Shown here piece by piece: positions 34,712 through 44,502 of a stretch of 64,000 nucleotides of DNA (position 1 is its first letter; each line of letters begins with the position of its first letter). Both the position numbers and the translations under genes were made by a program. A model generated the notes under the pieces. That model was not told where the DNA came from. It did not search any database and worked only from the letters and a program-made list of their open reading frames with translations. This DNA comes from Thermochromatium tepidum ATCC 43061 (lineage in GTDB: Bacteria; Pseudomonadota; Gammaproteobacteria; Chromatiales; Chromatiaceae). The stretch is from contig NZ_CP039268.1 of the NCBI RefSeq assembly GCF_009664085.1, forward strand, positions 2,771,001 through 2,835,000, in the 5' to 3' direction.

Positions 34712-35152
34712 TCAACAGTCGGTACAGCGCTCGATCGGAAGACCGCGTCTGATCCAGCCCGGACCCAAGCGATTGCCCAACACGCCTTCGGGGACGTCAT
34801 AGACCTGGCTGAATCCCAGCTTGCGCAGCTGTTGCTGCACATAGCCACTGCGGTTGCCGGTCCGGCAGATCAGGGCGATGGGCGCCGACCTGTTACCGCC
34901 CATCGTCTGGAGCAGACGCTCGATGAACCTAGGGTCGGTCATGTCGATCCGATGGGCCTCGGCAGGTACCCCGGTCTCGCGCCACTCCTCCGGGGTACGG
35001 ATATCGATCAACAGGATCTCGCCAGAGCGCGCCTTGGTGAGCGCCTCCTCCGGGCTGAGATCCAACCCAGCCGACTGGGCGCTGTAGACAAAGACGAGAC
35101 CTGTGAGGATGAGCGCGGCAAGGCGTAGCAGGGTTTGGTACAGCATGGTCAT
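34712..35152 (-). CDS. Exported rhodanese-domain protein
   Basis: A 146-residue protein with an N-terminal signal or anchor (LLRLAALILTGLVFVYSAQSA) and a single rhodanese domain: ILLIDIRTPEEWRETGVP, the active-site loop ICRTGNRSGYVQQQL with the catalytic Cys, and GFSQVYDVPEGVLGN. It should carry persulfide sulfur in the periplasm, or bind it, which suits a sulfur-oxidising lifestyle (inference). A C-terminal CTDC pair is notable. Confidence 0.9.
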   Translation of the reverse strand: MTMLYQTLLRLAALILTGLVFVYSAQSAGLDLSPEEALTKARSGEILLIDIRTPEEWRETGVPAEAHRIDMTDPRFIERLLQTMGGNRSAPIALICRTGNRSGYVQQQLRKLGFSQVYDVPEGVLGNRLGPGWIRRGLPIERCTDC

Positions 35153-35230
35153 TGCAATGGACTGGGTTGATGGGTCTTATCGATGGGTCTTCTCAAGGAG
35201 ATGACCCAGTGCGCGGCTAGGACCTGCCCC

Positions 35231-38200
35231 TCAGGGGTCGAGCATGGGGGCCTGGGGTGCGCTGGGTTCAGCGCCGCTCCGCGGCAAGGCACGGCCATGT
35301 ACCCATTCGCGCAGCCGCTGGAACACCACATAGAGCATCGGGATCAGAAAGATCCCGATCAAGGCCGCCGCCAGCATTCCGCCGAAGACCGCCGTGCCGA
35401 CCGCGCGCTGACTGGCCTCTCCCGCTCCACTGGCCAGGATCAAGGGTACCAGCCCCAGGATGAAGGCGAAACTGGTCATGAGCACCGCCCGGATGCGCAG
35501 CCGCGCGCCCGTGACGGCAGCCTCTAGGATGGATCGGCCCGCGGAGCGCTGTTCCATGGCGAACTCGATGATGAGGATGGCGTTCTTGCTCGCCAGACCG
35601 ATCAGCACCACCAGACCAACCTGGGCATAGAGGTCATTAGGCAGATGGCTGATGAGCAGGGCGAGCAGGGACCCCAGTACCCCAACCGTGACCGAGAGCA
35701 GTACCGCCGCCGGCATCGACCAGCTCTCGTAGAGCCCCACCAGGAATAGATAGGCAAAGAGTACCGCCAGACCCAGCACGATCGGGGTCTTGCCACCGGC
35801 CTCCTTCTCTTGCTGGGCCGTTCCGGTCCAGTCGAAGCCATAGCCGTTCGGCAGTGTCCGGCCCGAGACGCGCTCCATGGCCGCGATCGCCTCGCCCGAG
35901 CTATAGCCTGGTCTGGGGCCACCCTGGAGCGTGACACTGCGATAGTTGTTGTAGCGCTGGATGAGCTGGGGACCGACGATCAGCTCGGCCGACATCAGGG
36001 CACGCAGCGGGACCATCTTGCCCTCGGTGTTACGCACATGGATGCGATAGACGTCCTCGAAGGCCTTGCGGTCGGAGGCCTCGCCTTGGATCTGGACCCG
36101 CCATACCCGGCCAAAACGGTTGAAGTCGTTGACATAGTAGCCGCCGAGGGTCGACTGGAGCGCATTGAAGAGACTGTTGATCGGCACCCCGAGCATCTGC
36201 GCCTTCTCGCGGTCGAGCTTGAGATCGACCTGCGGATTGGTGGTGGTCCAGGTCGAATAGACGCGCGCGAGTACCGGATCCTGATTGGCCGCCAGCACCA
36301 GGGCGCGCATCACCGCCGCCAGAGCGGCCGGCTCGTGTCCCTGGAGATCGAGCAGCTGATACTCGAAGCCGCCGCTCGTACCCAAACCCACGATCGGCGG
36401 CAGGTTGAAGGGCATCGTGCGCGCCGCCGGCAGACCGGCGGACGCGACGGCGATGCGCCGGATGACCGCGGTCACCGCGAGATCCGGCGTGGTGCGTTCC
36501 TCAAACGGCTTGAGCCGCCCGATGATCGTCGCCGCGTTGGATTGAACGCTGCCATCGATGATGTTGAAACCTGGGATGGCGATCACATGCTCCACCGCTG
36601 GGTCGGCGAGCACGATCTTTTCGATCTGCTCGACGGCCGCCAGGGTGCGGTTGAGCGAGGCGCCCTCGGGCAGCTGGAAATGGGCCATGAAGGCCCCCTG
36701 ATCCTCGTTCGGCAGGAAGCCGGTCGGTGTGACCTTGAACAGCCAGCCGGTCGCCACGCCGACCCCAGCCACCAACACCAAGGCCAAAACCGAAAAACGC
36801 ACCAGACGCCGTACCACAGACGCATAGCCATCGCGCACCCGGTCGATGCCGCCCATGACAGAGCGCATGAGCCCGCGCTGGTGATGGGTCGGCTTGAGCA
36901 GGAGGGCGCACAGCGCCGGCGAGAGCGTGAGCGCATTGAGGGCCGAGATCAACATCGAAAAGGTCACCACGGCCGCAAACTGCTGGAACAACTGCCCGGT
37001 GATGCCGGGGATGAAGGCCACCGGCAGGAACACCGACAGCAGCACCAGGGTGATGGCGATGATGGGGCCGGTGATCTGGCCCATCGCCTTCTTGGCCGCC
37101 GCGCGCGGCGACAACCCTTCCTCTTCCATGATCCGTTCGACGTTCTCGACCACCACGATGGCATCGTCGACCACGATACCGATGGCCAGCACCATGGCCA
37201 GCAGCGAGATGGTGTTGAGCGAGAAGCCGATCAGGAGCAGAAAGGTCAGGGAACCGATCAGGGCCACGGGCACCGCGATCAGCGGGATCAGGGTCGCGCG
37301 CCAACTGCCCAGGAACAAAAACACCACCAGGATGACCAGCACGAAGGCCTCGAACAGGGTATGGACGACCTTCTCCAGACTGGCCTTGACGAAGTCGGTG
37401 GTGTCATAGACCACGGCATACTCGAGATCGTCTGGAAAACGCGCAGCGAGCTTCTGCATGGCCGACTCGACGCCGTCGGCCACCGCCACCGCATTCGCGC
37501 CCGGCGCCAGATAGATGGCCAAGGCCGCCATCGGCCGGCCATCGAGCCGGCTGATGACGTCGAACTGCTGGGCACCGAGCTCCACCCGCCCGAGGTCGCG
37601 CACCAGGATCCGCGAGCCGTCCGGGTTGGCGCGCACCAGGATGCGTTCAAATTCCTCGACCTCGGTCAGCCGGCCCTGGGTCTGGAGCGTGATCTGGAAC
37701 TGCTGATCCGAGGCCATGGGCTGGGCGCCGATGCGCCCGACGGCGGCCTGGACGTTCTGGCTCTGGATCGCCGAGACGACATCCGAGGGCGTCAGACCGA
37801 GCGCGGTCAGCCGGTCGGAATCGAGCCAGATGCGCATGCTGTAATCAAGCGGCCCGAACGGCGAGACCTCGCCGACACCGGGCACGCGCGCCAGGGTGTC
37901 GATGATGTTGATGGCGGCGTAGTTACTCAAAAACAGCCCGTCATAGGTGTCCTTGGGCGAATAGATCGCCACCACCTGCAACATCGCCGAGGACTTCTTC
38001 TTGACCGTCAGACCCTGGCGCTTGACCTCCTCCGGGAGCTGGGGGAGGGCCAGATTGACGCGGTTCTGGACGTTGACCGTGTTGAGGTCCGGGTCGGTGC
38101 CGAGCGCGAAGGTGACGGTGAGGCTATAGCTGCCATCGTTGTTGCTCGAGGACTTCATGTAGAGCATGTTGTCGACGCCGTTGATGCGCGACTCCAGCGG

Positions 38201-38392
38201 CTGGGCGACGGTCGACTCGACCACGGCGGCGCTTGCGCCCGGATAGCTGGTGCTCACCGCGACCTGGGGCGGGACGATGTCGGGAAACTGGGCGAGGGGA
38301 AGCTGGGTGAGGGCCACCAGACCGACCAGGGTCAGCACCACCGAGAGGACGATCGCCAGCCGTGGGCGATCGATGAAGACGTCCGAGATCAT
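35231..38392 (-). CDS. RND efflux pump inner-membrane subunit (HAE1 type)
   Basis: A 1053-residue AcrB-like transporter: TM1 in the first 30 residues ([20 protein letters not shown]), two large periplasmic loops, the proton-relay pair in [21 protein letters not shown], and the second TM bundle ([21 protein letters not shown]). The [11 protein letters not shown] and [21 protein letters not shown] motifs are typical of multidrug HAE1 pumps. It overlaps the adaptor gene by 4 bases. No outer-membrane factor gene is present, so a TolC encoded elsewhere is expected. Confidence 0.95.
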   Translation of the reverse strand: MISDVFIDRPRLAIVLSVVLTLVGLVALTQLPLAQFPDIVPPQVAVSTSYPGASAAVVESTVAQPLESRINGVDNMLYMKSSSNNDGSYSLTVTFALGTDPDLNTVNVQNRVNLALPQLPEEVKRQGLTVKKKSSAMLQVVAIYSPKDTYDGLFLSNYAAINIIDTLARVPGVGEVSPFGPLDYSMRIWLDSDRLTALGLTPSDVVSAIQSQNVQAAVGRIGAQPMASDQQFQITLQTQGRLTEVEEFERILVRANPDGSRILVRDLGRVELGAQQFDVISRLDGRPMAALAIYLAPGANAVAVADGVESAMQKLAARFPDDLEYAVVYDTTDFVKASLEKVVHTLFEAFVLVILVVFLFLGSWRATLIPLIAVPVALIGSLTFLLLIGFSLNTISLLAMVLAIGIVVDDAIVVVENVERIMEEEGLSPRAAAKKAMGQITGPIIAITLVLLSVFLPVAFIPGITGQLFQQFAAVVTFSMLISALNALTLSPALCALLLKPTHHQRGLMRSVMGGIDRVRDGYASVVRRLVRFSVLALVLVAGVGVATGWLFKVTPTGFLPNEDQGAFMAHFQLPEGASLNRTLAAVEQIEKIVLADPAVEHVIAIPGFNIIDGSVQSNAATIIGRLKPFEERTTPDLAVTAVIRRIAVASAGLPAARTMPFNLPPIVGLGTSGGFEYQLLDLQGHEPAALAAVMRALVLAANQDPVLARVYSTWTTTNPQVDLKLDREKAQMLGVPINSLFNALQSTLGGYYVNDFNRFGRVWRVQIQGEASDRKAFEDVYRIHVRNTEGKMVPLRALMSAELIVGPQLIQRYNNYRSVTLQGGPRPGYSSGEAIAAMERVSGRTLPNGYGFDWTGTAQQEKEAGGKTPIVLGLAVLFAYLFLVGLYESWSMPAAVLLSVTVGVLGSLLALLISHLPNDLYAQVGLVVLIGLASKNAILIIEFAMEQRSAGRSILEAAVTGARLRIRAVLMTSFAFILGLVPLILASGAGEASQRAVGTAVFGGMLAAALIGIFLIPMLYVVFQRLREWVHGRALPRSGAEPSAPQAPMLDP

Positions 38393-39618
38393 GGCTTGGT
38401 CCCCGTCTCAGATTTCTGGGGCGGCGCAGCCTTGACCAGGCGGCCCGGGGTGACGCCCTGGGTGCCCTCGACGATGACCAGATCACCGACGTTCAGACCC
38501 TGGGTGATGGCGATCTCGGCGCCCTTGGTCTGGCCGGTCTGGACGCGGCGGATCCGAGCCGTGTTGTCCGCATCGACGATCAGCACATAGAGCCCTTGCT
38601 GATCGACCTGAAGCGCCGACTGGGGGATCAGGATCGCTGCCTCTGGCTCACCGCTCTGCACCACCACGCCGACATACTGACCATCGACCAGCAGACCCTC
38701 TGGGTTGGGCAAGCTGGCACGTAGGGTGACCGAATCGGTCGTGCGGTCTGTGGTGACATCGACGAAATCCAGATGCCCGGAATGCGCGTAAAGCTGGCCG
38801 TCGGGTAGGCGCACCTGGATCACGACCTTACGCGGATCGCCGCCCTTGGACTCGATCTGACGGCGCGCGGCGAGCAGGTCGCGCTGGGTCACGGGGAACT
38901 GGACATAGATCGGATCGCGGCTGACGATGGTGGCCAGCACGCCTGAGGATGGCCCGACCAGATTGCCGACGCTCAGTTTGGAAAGACCAATGCGACCGGC
39001 GATCGGGGCCGTGATCTGGGTATAGCTGAGATCCAATCGCGCCGCGGTGAGCGCGGCCTCGGCCTGGGCGATACTGGCCTTGGCAACGGCGGCGGCGGCC
39101 TGGAGTTCGTCGACCTTGGCCTGGGCGATGTTCTTCTGATCGAGCAGCTCCTGCCCGCGTTTGAGCTGGGCCTCGGCATTCTGCGCATCCGCCTTGGCCT
39201 TCTCCAGGTCGGCCTCGCGCTGCTTGACCACGGCTTGGTACTGATCGGGTTCGATCACGAACAGCACCTCGCCGACCGCGACCGCTTGTCCTTCCTGAAA
39301 ACGCCGCTCCTTGAGGAAACCCTCGACCCGGGCGCGCAGCTCGACCCGATCGACTGCAACCACCCGCCCGACGAACCTGGCCTCTTCCTCGATGGTCTTG
39401 GTCTCGGCGGCAACCGCGATCACGCTCGGCGGGGGTAGTTCGTGTTGGGCGGGCGGGGTCGGGGCCGGTTCGCAGCCGGTGAGCGTCAGTGTCAGGACGG
39501 CCCACAATACCTCTGCCTGGACGCAGCGGGAAGATACCGAGATGGGCAGGGGCAGACGAGAGAACCAAGACGAGCGAGTAGTCGAGAGCTGGCGTTCCGA
39601 CATGGCATGAGCAGGCAT
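38389..39618 (-). CDS. RND efflux periplasmic adaptor lipoprotein
   Basis: A 409-residue membrane-fusion protein. A lipobox (LTLTGC, Cys near 49) follows the signal region, then a barrel-sandwich half motif ([19 protein letters not shown]), a long coiled-coil hairpin (about 130-190) and the second lipoyl half ([18 protein letters not shown]). It bridges the RND pump to an outer-membrane channel. The long N-terminus (start at 39618 or ATG 39603) makes the exact start uncertain. It is the first gene of the pump operon. Confidence 0.92.
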   Translation of the reverse strand: MPAHAMSERQLSTTRSSWFSRLPLPISVSSRCVQAEVLWAVLTLTLTGCEPAPTPPAQHELPPPSVIAVAAETKTIEEEARFVGRVVAVDRVELRARVEGFLKERRFQEGQAVAVGEVLFVIEPDQYQAVVKQREADLEKAKADAQNAEAQLKRGQELLDQKNIAQAKVDELQAAAAVAKASIAQAEAALTAARLDLSYTQITAPIAGRIGLSKLSVGNLVGPSSGVLATIVSRDPIYVQFPVTQRDLLAARRQIESKGGDPRKVVIQVRLPDGQLYAHSGHLDFVDVTTDRTTDSVTLRASLPNPEGLLVDGQYVGVVVQSGEPEAAILIPQSALQVDQQGLYVLIVDADNTARIRRVQTGQTKGAEIAITQGLNVGDLVIVEGTQGVTPGRLVKAAPPQKSETGTKP

Positions 39619-39698
39619 CGAAAGATCCTCGTCGGCCGTAAGCGAGGCTGTATAGTAAACCGGACTCAGTGGGTCCGGTAGCGCCGGAGCTCTTTTAC

Positions 39699-39840
39699 CC
39701 GGCCCTTAAGATGTGGATCGCGCCTTACGGCGCCCCTAAAAAACCCGCCGACCCGTTCCTCCGAGATCCACCTTCAATACAGGGCCAGTGCTTGAAATCG
39801 TCCTATCGTTCACGGACTGCTCGATGCGTGTTGCAGCCTT
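39699..39840. repeat. Dispersed intergenic repeat A, copy 2
   Basis: It is homologous to 11478-11616, sharing a TTAAGATGTGGATCGCGCCT core, the small palindrome GCGCCTTACGGCGC, and a CTTGAAATCG block, and ending GCAGCCTT. Several mismatches and short indels separate the copies, so this repeat is older than repeat B. It has no coding potential that I can support. Confidence 0.75.
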
Positions 39841-39853
39841 CGAGCCCGAGGGT

Positions 39854-40113
39854 CTTCATAGACCCTCCGCAAGGAAACCCGCGACTTGAGTCGCGGGAGG
39901 AATGGCGGGTGCGCGAAGCGCACCATGTGGTGTATAATACAGTGTGGTCTCCGGGCGCATGCCGACTGCAACGCCAGTCGAAACCTGGCCCGGATTGGCA
40001 GCGGAGCCCCGCTGCCAAGGGCGGCTGTAAACACGCCCAATGTTGGGGATGCGGTCAACCATGTTTGCTGCGTCTTACAATAAAGCCTTCGACTTCAGTC
40101 GAGGGTTGTTTAC
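39854..40113. mobile_element. 260-bp MITE-like repeat B, copy 2
   Basis: It is nearly identical to 34391-34650. All hairpins and the TATAAT are kept; one mismatch changes GTATATAAT to GTGTATAAT upstream of the minus-10 hexamer, and another restores a better right-end stem (CCTTCGACTTCAGTCGAGGG). The outward-facing GGAGGGTCTATGAAG is kept too, but here it opens only an 18-codon frame into repeat A. The flanks differ from copy 1, which is evidence for movement. Confidence 0.75.
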
Positions 40114-40130
40114 GGGCCACCTTGAATAAT

Positions 40131-40240
40131 AGCGGTTACGTACTCGGCCCAGGGACCCACCGAAGCGACTTAAGGGGTAGTTCAATGCCGCACCTGATCG
40201 CCCTAGGAATCTCCGGACGGAAGGCCAGGGAGGATGTCAA
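40131..40240. repeat. Repeat C, copy 2: IS200/IS605-type right end
   Basis: It matches 22405-22514 over 110 bases, sharing ACTCGGCCCAGG, CGAAGCGACTTAAG, TCAATGCCGC and the terminal GGAATCTCCGGAC...GGGAGGATGTCAA. That ending is the usual right end of tnpB-bearing IS200/IS605 elements. No left end of this type is present, so it is a truncated copy. It ends 11 bases downstream of the asnB stop codon. Confidence 0.6.
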
Positions 40241-40250
40241 CCGAAGGGAT

Positions 40251-42068
40251 TCAGATCCAGTCGAGCGGGTCCTCGTCCGGGGCGGGCCTGAGCCCGGGCT
40301 GTTCGATGAACAGCCGGTACCAGATGGCAAACTGCATCAGCCCAAACAGCTCGCGTCCACCGCCGCGACCGGCCTGACGCGCAGCGACCAGCTTGGGGAT
40401 GGCGCCGACCTCGAACCAGTCACGCACACCTGGATTGATCGCCAGCCGTCGCCCGACCTCGGCGGCCATATCGCCGCGCAGCCAGTCGCCGACCGGGACA
40501 TGGAAGCCGCGCTTGGGACGCTCCAGGTGACCGGGCGGCAGCCTCGGCTCGGCCCAGCGCCGCACCAGCCATTTGCCCTGATGGTCCTGGACCTTGAGCG
40601 CGTCCGGCAGCGCCAGCCCGAACTCAACGATCCGGTGATCGAGAAAGGGCACCCGCCCCTCGACTCCAAAACCCATCAACAGCCGGTCGGTCTTGACCAG
40701 CAGGTTATCGGGCAGGGCCGTGACCAGATCGGTGTATTGGCGCCGCTGAAGATCCGACCAGTGGCGTGGCGTCGCGCGCCAGGCGTTGAGCACCGGGGCG
40801 CGATCGGCCGCGGCGACCGCCCGCAGTGCCGGCCCCATCAGGTGTCGCGTCCAGCGTCCGGCCCACTGTCCCCGGGTGCGGAATCCGCCGCTGCCCGGAT
40901 GCAGGATCGATTTCAGCAGCCGCTCGACCAGTGGCGGACGATAGCGCCCATAGCCGGCAAACGCCTCATCCCCCCCTTCACCCGAGAACACCACCTTGAG
41001 CTCCGCGCCTGCGGTCTCGGCCAGGATCGAGGTCGGCAGACAGGCGTAATCGCGCATCAGTTCATCGACGCACCAGACCGTATGCGGCAGGCGTCCGAAG
41101 ACCTTGGCCAGATCCAGTTCGAGCGGGTGATGCTCGAAGCCGAAATGCGCCGCTACGCGCGCGGCCTCGTCCAACTCATGCGCCAGGGTCGTGCCGCGAT
41201 AGCCGACCGAATAGCTCTTGAGGCGTCCGGCACCCTGTTCGGCGAGCTTGGCGGCCAGGACCGCCGAATCCAGTCCGCCGGAGAGAAACAGCCCGAAGGG
41301 TACGTCCGAACGTCGATGCTCGCGCATGACAGCGTCTAGCAGGGCGTCGAGTTCGGCGCACGCCTCCTCGAGGCCGATCCGGCGCGGTTCCACCTCCAGC
41401 GCTGACCAGTAGCGATGGGTGCGGATGTTCAGATCGGCGTCGATCAGGAACGCGGTACCTGGCGGGACGCGCCGGATGCCTTCGATCAGGGTCTCCTCGC
41501 CACCGGCAAACTGGTTCTGGAGAAACTGGCGCAGCGCGCTGGACGAGATCCGGGGCGACTGGGGCAGGACCGCCAAGAGCGCCTTGATCTCGGAGGCAAA
41601 CGCGATGCGGTCGGGGAGCCGGACATAGAACAGCGGCTTGATGCCGAGCCGGTCGCGTCCCAGGATCAGGCTGCCTTCGCGCGCGTCATGGAGCGCGAAG
41701 GCAAACATCCCGCGCAGACGGGCGAGCGCCTTGAGCCCATCGGCGGCATAGACATTGAGGATGGTCTCCGAGTCCGAGCCGGTGCGCGGCGCTCGGCCGA
41801 GCGCCCGCAGTTCGGCGTTCAGCTCGATGTAGTTGTAGATCTCACCATTGGCGACCAGCGCCAGCCGCCCATCCGCCGACAGCAACGGCTGATGGCCGCT
41901 TTCAAGCCCGATGATCGAGAGGCGCGTCTGCACCAACCCGACCGGCCCGGCACAATACCGGCCCCGGTCGTCGGGCCCCCGGTGCGCAAGCCGTTCGGCC
42001 ATCCGGTCGAGCAGCTCTGGCTCGGGGCGCTGTCCCCGCGCCAGGATGAATCCGGCGATTCCACACAT
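40251..42068 (-). CDS. asnB: Asparagine synthetase (glutamine-hydrolysing)
   Basis: A 605-residue AsnB-family protein. The N-terminal class II glutaminase has the catalytic Cys2 (MCGIAGF), LAHRGPDD, RLSIIGL and NGEIYNY. The synthetase domain (from about 220) has the PP-loop FLSGGLDSAV and FSGEGGDEAFAGYGRY. It makes Asn from Asp and Gln. AsnB paralogues also act in polysaccharide or lasso-peptide loci, and this one may equally be an exopolysaccharide-linked amidotransferase. It ends next to a mobile-element remnant and lies 6 bases after pyrD. Confidence 0.9.
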   Translation of the reverse strand: MCGIAGFILARGQRPEPELLDRMAERLAHRGPDDRGRYCAGPVGLVQTRLSIIGLESGHQPLLSADGRLALVANGEIYNYIELNAELRALGRAPRTGSDSETILNVYAADGLKALARLRGMFAFALHDAREGSLILGRDRLGIKPLFYVRLPDRIAFASEIKALLAVLPQSPRISSSALRQFLQNQFAGGEETLIEGIRRVPPGTAFLIDADLNIRTHRYWSALEVEPRRIGLEEACAELDALLDAVMREHRRSDVPFGLFLSGGLDSAVLAAKLAEQGAGRLKSYSVGYRGTTLAHELDEAARVAAHFGFEHHPLELDLAKVFGRLPHTVWCVDELMRDYACLPTSILAETAGAELKVVFSGEGGDEAFAGYGRYRPPLVERLLKSILHPGSGGFRTRGQWAGRWTRHLMGPALRAVAAADRAPVLNAWRATPRHWSDLQRRQYTDLVTALPDNLLVKTDRLLMGFGVEGRVPFLDHRIVEFGLALPDALKVQDHQGKWLVRRWAEPRLPPGHLERPKRGFHVPVGDWLRGDMAAEVGRRLAINPGVRDWFEVGAIPKLVAARQAGRGGGRELFGLMQFAIWYRLFIEQPGLRPAPDEDPLDWI

Positions 42069-42074
42069 GGCCGT

Positions 42075-43103
42075 CTAAAGCCCGCGCAGCAGCTCGCGCA
42101 CGAATCCGGGGCCACGATAGATGAGTCCGGTATAGACCTGGATCAGATCGGCGCCGGCCATGAGCTTGGCGCGCGCGCCCTCGGGGTCGAGGATCCCACC
42201 GACACCGATGAGGACCGGCTCGGGACCGAGCGCCGCGCGTACCCTGGCCAACAACTCGGTCGAGCGCGCGAACAACGGACGGCCCGAGAGCCCGCCGCTC
42301 ATCCCCTCGGTCGAACTCCTGAGACCCTCGAAGCGAATGGTGGTATTGGTCAGAATCAGCCCGGTCGCGCCGGCCTCAAGCGCCGCGCGCGCACAGGCGA
42401 TGGCCTCGTCATCGGCCAGATCCGGGGCCAGCTTGATGAGGATTGGGCGGGGACGGCTCAGGCGCTGGTTGGGTCCCTGGATCGCCTCTAGGATCCGCGC
42501 GACCTCATCCACCCGTTGCAGATCGCGCAACCCCGGCGTGTTTGGGCTGGAGAGGTTGACCACCACATAGTCGGCCAGCTCACCCAGCTGCTCGAAGCCC
42601 TGGCGATAGTCCTCGGCGGCCCGCTCAACCGGTGTCACCTTGGATTTCCCCAGATTCACCCCAAGCGGGATCTCCGGCAGATTGCGCGCGCGCAGACGCT
42701 GGAGCCGGCGTGCCATGGCCTCGGCCCCGTCGTTGTTGAAGCCCATGCGATTGATCAGGGCCTCGTCGCTCCTGAGTCGAAACAGTCGCGGACGCGGATT
42801 GCCGGGTTGGGGCAGGGCGGTCACGGTCCCGACCTCGACGAAGCCGAAACCGAGCGCCTGCCAGGCCGGGATGGCCTCGCCCCGCTTGTCCAGCCCGGCG
42901 GCCAGACCGATGGGGTTGGGGAAATGCAGACCCATGCGCTCACGCGCCAGCGCCGGATGGCGTGCAGGGTCTGTGTCCTTGAGCCTGCCGTCGAAGAGCG
43001 CCGACCAGCGTGCCAGCAGCCCGAGCGTGAGCCTGTGGGCCAGCTCAGGATCGAGTGCGAACAGGGCCGCGCGCGCCAACGGCCAGGGCGGGGTGACGAA
43101 CAT
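42075..43103 (-). CDS. pyrD: Dihydroorotate dehydrogenase (quinone), class 2
   Basis: A 342-residue membrane-associated PyrD of pyrimidine synthesis. The N-terminal helical extension (ARAALFALDPELAHRLTL) is typical of quinone-linked enzymes, followed by NPIGLAAGLDKRG, FNNDG, GVNLGKSK, VVNLSSPNTPGLR with the catalytic Ser, KLAPDL, TNTT and GGI...GADLIQVYTG. It lies upstream of asnB on the same strand and is divergent from the DJ-1-like gene. Confidence 0.96.
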   Translation of the reverse strand: MFVTPPWPLARAALFALDPELAHRLTLGLLARWSALFDGRLKDTDPARHPALARERMGLHFPNPIGLAAGLDKRGEAIPAWQALGFGFVEVGTVTALPQPGNPRPRLFRLRSDEALINRMGFNNDGAEAMARRLQRLRARNLPEIPLGVNLGKSKVTPVERAAEDYRQGFEQLGELADYVVVNLSSPNTPGLRDLQRVDEVARILEAIQGPNQRLSRPRPILIKLAPDLADDEAIACARAALEAGATGLILTNTTIRFEGLRSSTEGMSGGLSGRPLFARSTELLARVRAALGPEPVLIGVGGILDPEGARAKLMAGADLIQVYTGLIYRGPGFVRELLRGL

Positions 43104-43143
43104 GGGTCTTAAAGGCTCCTAGGTCGAGGCGGGGCGGGAGCGC

Positions 43144-43181
43144 TGACGCATGCGCGTCACGGCGATCCTCAATGCTATAGT
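43144..43181 (+). promoter_or_regulatory. Probable promoter with palindrome before the DJ-1-like gene
   Basis: A minus-10-like TATAGT (43176-43181) is preceded by the inverted repeat TGACGC-ATGC-GCGTCA (43144-43159), which would overlap the minus-35 region. A strong AAGGAGG follows just before the start codon at 43231. The palindrome could be an operator for either divergent gene. Confidence 0.4.
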
Positions 43182-43230
43182 TTGAGCTTTCCAATCGCAG
43201 CGATCCTTAAAGACAAGGAGGACAGCCCTC

Positions 43231-43818
43231 ATGGCGGTCAAGAAGATACTGATGCTGGTTGGTGACTATGTTGAGGACTACGAGGCGATGGTGCCGTTCC
43301 AGATGCTACAGATGGTCGGGCACCAGGTCCACGCCGTCTGCCCGGGCAAACAACCAGGCGACCCTGTGCGCACCGCCATCCATGACTTCGAGGGCGACCA
43401 GACCTACAGCGAGAAGCCCGGACACAATTTTGCCATCACGTCCGACTTCGCCACCGTCGATCCAGCCAAGTACGATGCCCTGGTGATCCCAGGCGGACGC
43501 GCGCCCGAGTATCTAAGGCTCAATCCGCGTGTCATCGAGATCGTGCGCCACTTCGCCGCCGGCGACAAGCCGATCGCCTCCATCGGCCACGGTCAGCAGA
43601 TCCTAGCCGCCGCCGGCGTGCTCGACAGGCGCCGGTGCACCGCCTATCCGACCGTACGCCCCGAGCTGGAGCGTGCCGGCGGCACCTGGTGCGAGGTCAA
43701 CGAGGGCGTCTCCAACGCCTATGTCGACGGCAAGCTGGTCACGGCCCCGGCCTGGCCGGCCCATCCGGAATGGATGCGCAAGTTCCTGGAACTCCTGGGC
43801 AGTCGCATTGAACCCTGA
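43231..43818 (+). CDS. DJ-1/PfpI-family protein lacking the nucleophilic Cys
   Basis: A 195-residue protein of the DJ-1/PfpI superfamily, closest in motifs to the plant DJ-1D/PfpI group ([47 protein letters not shown]). The nucleophile elbow normally reads ICHGxQ, but here it is SIGHGQQ, with Gly119 in place of Cys. Glu15 and His120 are kept. Glyoxalase or protease chemistry is therefore unlikely; a binding, chaperone or different hydrolytic role is possible. Its expression signals look strong. It is followed by an OsmC-like gene 23 bases on. Confidence 0.88.
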   Translation: MAVKKILMLVGDYVEDYEAMVPFQMLQMVGHQVHAVCPGKQPGDPVRTAIHDFEGDQTYSEKPGHNFAITSDFATVDPAKYDALVIPGGRAPEYLRLNPRVIEIVRHFAAGDKPIASIGHGQQILAAAGVLDRRRCTAYPTVRPELERAGGTWCEVNEGVSNAYVDGKLVTAPAWPAHPEWMRKFLELLGSRIEP

Positions 43819-43841
43819 TCTCCAGCCTCGAGGTGCCTTAG

Positions 43842-44303
43842 ATGTCCGAGGAAGGCCGTTTCACCATCCATCTCCAGCAACGGGAAGGCTTCCTGATCAA
43901 TGTCGCCTTCGACTGGAAACGCACGCCAGACCTCTTGATGGACGAGCCGCCGCCGCTCGGTGAGCAACGGGGGCCGAATGCCTCGCGGATGCTGGCCGCC
44001 GCCGCCGCCAACTGTCTGAGCGCCAGCCTGCTCTACTGTGTCTTCAAGGAAGAACCACCCGAGAACTGTCTGCGCGCCGAGGCCACCTGCATCATGGTGC
44101 GCAACGAGCGCAAGCGGCTGCGTATCGGTTCACTGGAGGTCCGGCTGATCGTCGGCGAGGCAGTCACGCAGTCGGCGCGTTTCGCCCGCTGCAAGGGGCT
44201 GTTCGAGGACTTTTGCGTGGTCTCGGCCAGCATCCGTCAGGGGGTCCCGATGCGGGTGACGATCCTGAATGAGGCCGGCGAGGTCCTCCATACCTCATCC
44301 TGA
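43842..44303 (+). CDS. OsmC-family protein
   Basis: A 153-residue OsmC/Ohr-fold protein. The two family cysteines are present: one in AAAAANCLSASLLYCV (the peroxidatic position) and one in FEDFCVVSASIRQGVPMRV. Members reduce organic hydroperoxides or handle reactive sulfur or electrophiles. It is probably co-transcribed with the preceding DJ-1-like gene, suggesting a shared stress role (inference). Confidence 0.87.
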   Translation: MSEEGRFTIHLQQREGFLINVAFDWKRTPDLLMDEPPPLGEQRGPNASRMLAAAAANCLSASLLYCVFKEEPPENCLRAEATCIMVRNERKRLRIGSLEVRLIVGEAVTQSARFARCKGLFEDFCVVSASIRQGVPMRVTILNEAGEVLHTSS

Positions 44304-44304
44304 G

Positions 44305-44402
44305 GTCACTGGACCAGTGACATGCTGAATCAAGGGTCTCAAACCCTGGACTCAGACAACCCATCCCGGACCTGGAGCGGGATGCGTCACGCTGAATCAA
44401 GG
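44305..44402. repeat. Palindromes and direct repeat after the OsmC gene
   Basis: Directly after the stop codon is a 17-bp palindrome, GTCACTGG-A-CCAGTGAC (44305-44321). It is followed by the direct repeat GCTGAATCAAGG (44324-44335 and 44391-44402) and the inverted repeat CATCCCG/CGGGATG (44362-44368, 44378-44384). The first hairpin may end transcription or protect the mRNA; the rest has no assigned role. Confidence 0.5.
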
Positions 44403-44502
44403 CCATGGATGGGTTTTTCAGCCTTTGCCTAGGCCACGAGACCCTACTCGGGCCGCAGACCGTTTAGAATGACCACCTCAGTGTTGAGTGGAGGAGTGTG
44501 TC

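Larger units (their letters stand above)
39619..40250. other. 632-base intergenic region made of three repeat families
   Basis: No gene is supported here. From left to right it contains about 80 bases upstream of the adaptor gene, repeat A copy 2 (39699-39840), repeat B copy 2 (39854-40113), 17 unassigned bases and repeat C copy 2 (40131-40240). It separates the RND operon from asnB; transcription from the flanking genes diverges or stops here. Confidence 0.75.

Noticed and set aside
35810-38590. A 926-codon open frame antisense to the RND pump genes
   Set aside because: It is rich in His, Arg, Gln and Asp without hydrophobic or domain structure, as expected of the reverse strand of a GC-rich gene. 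The opposite strand is a clear AcrB-like protein.
44324-44402. CRISPR-like repeats (GCTGAATCAAGG twice)
   Set aside because: Only two 12-base copies with one spacer of 55 bases and no cas genes nearby.
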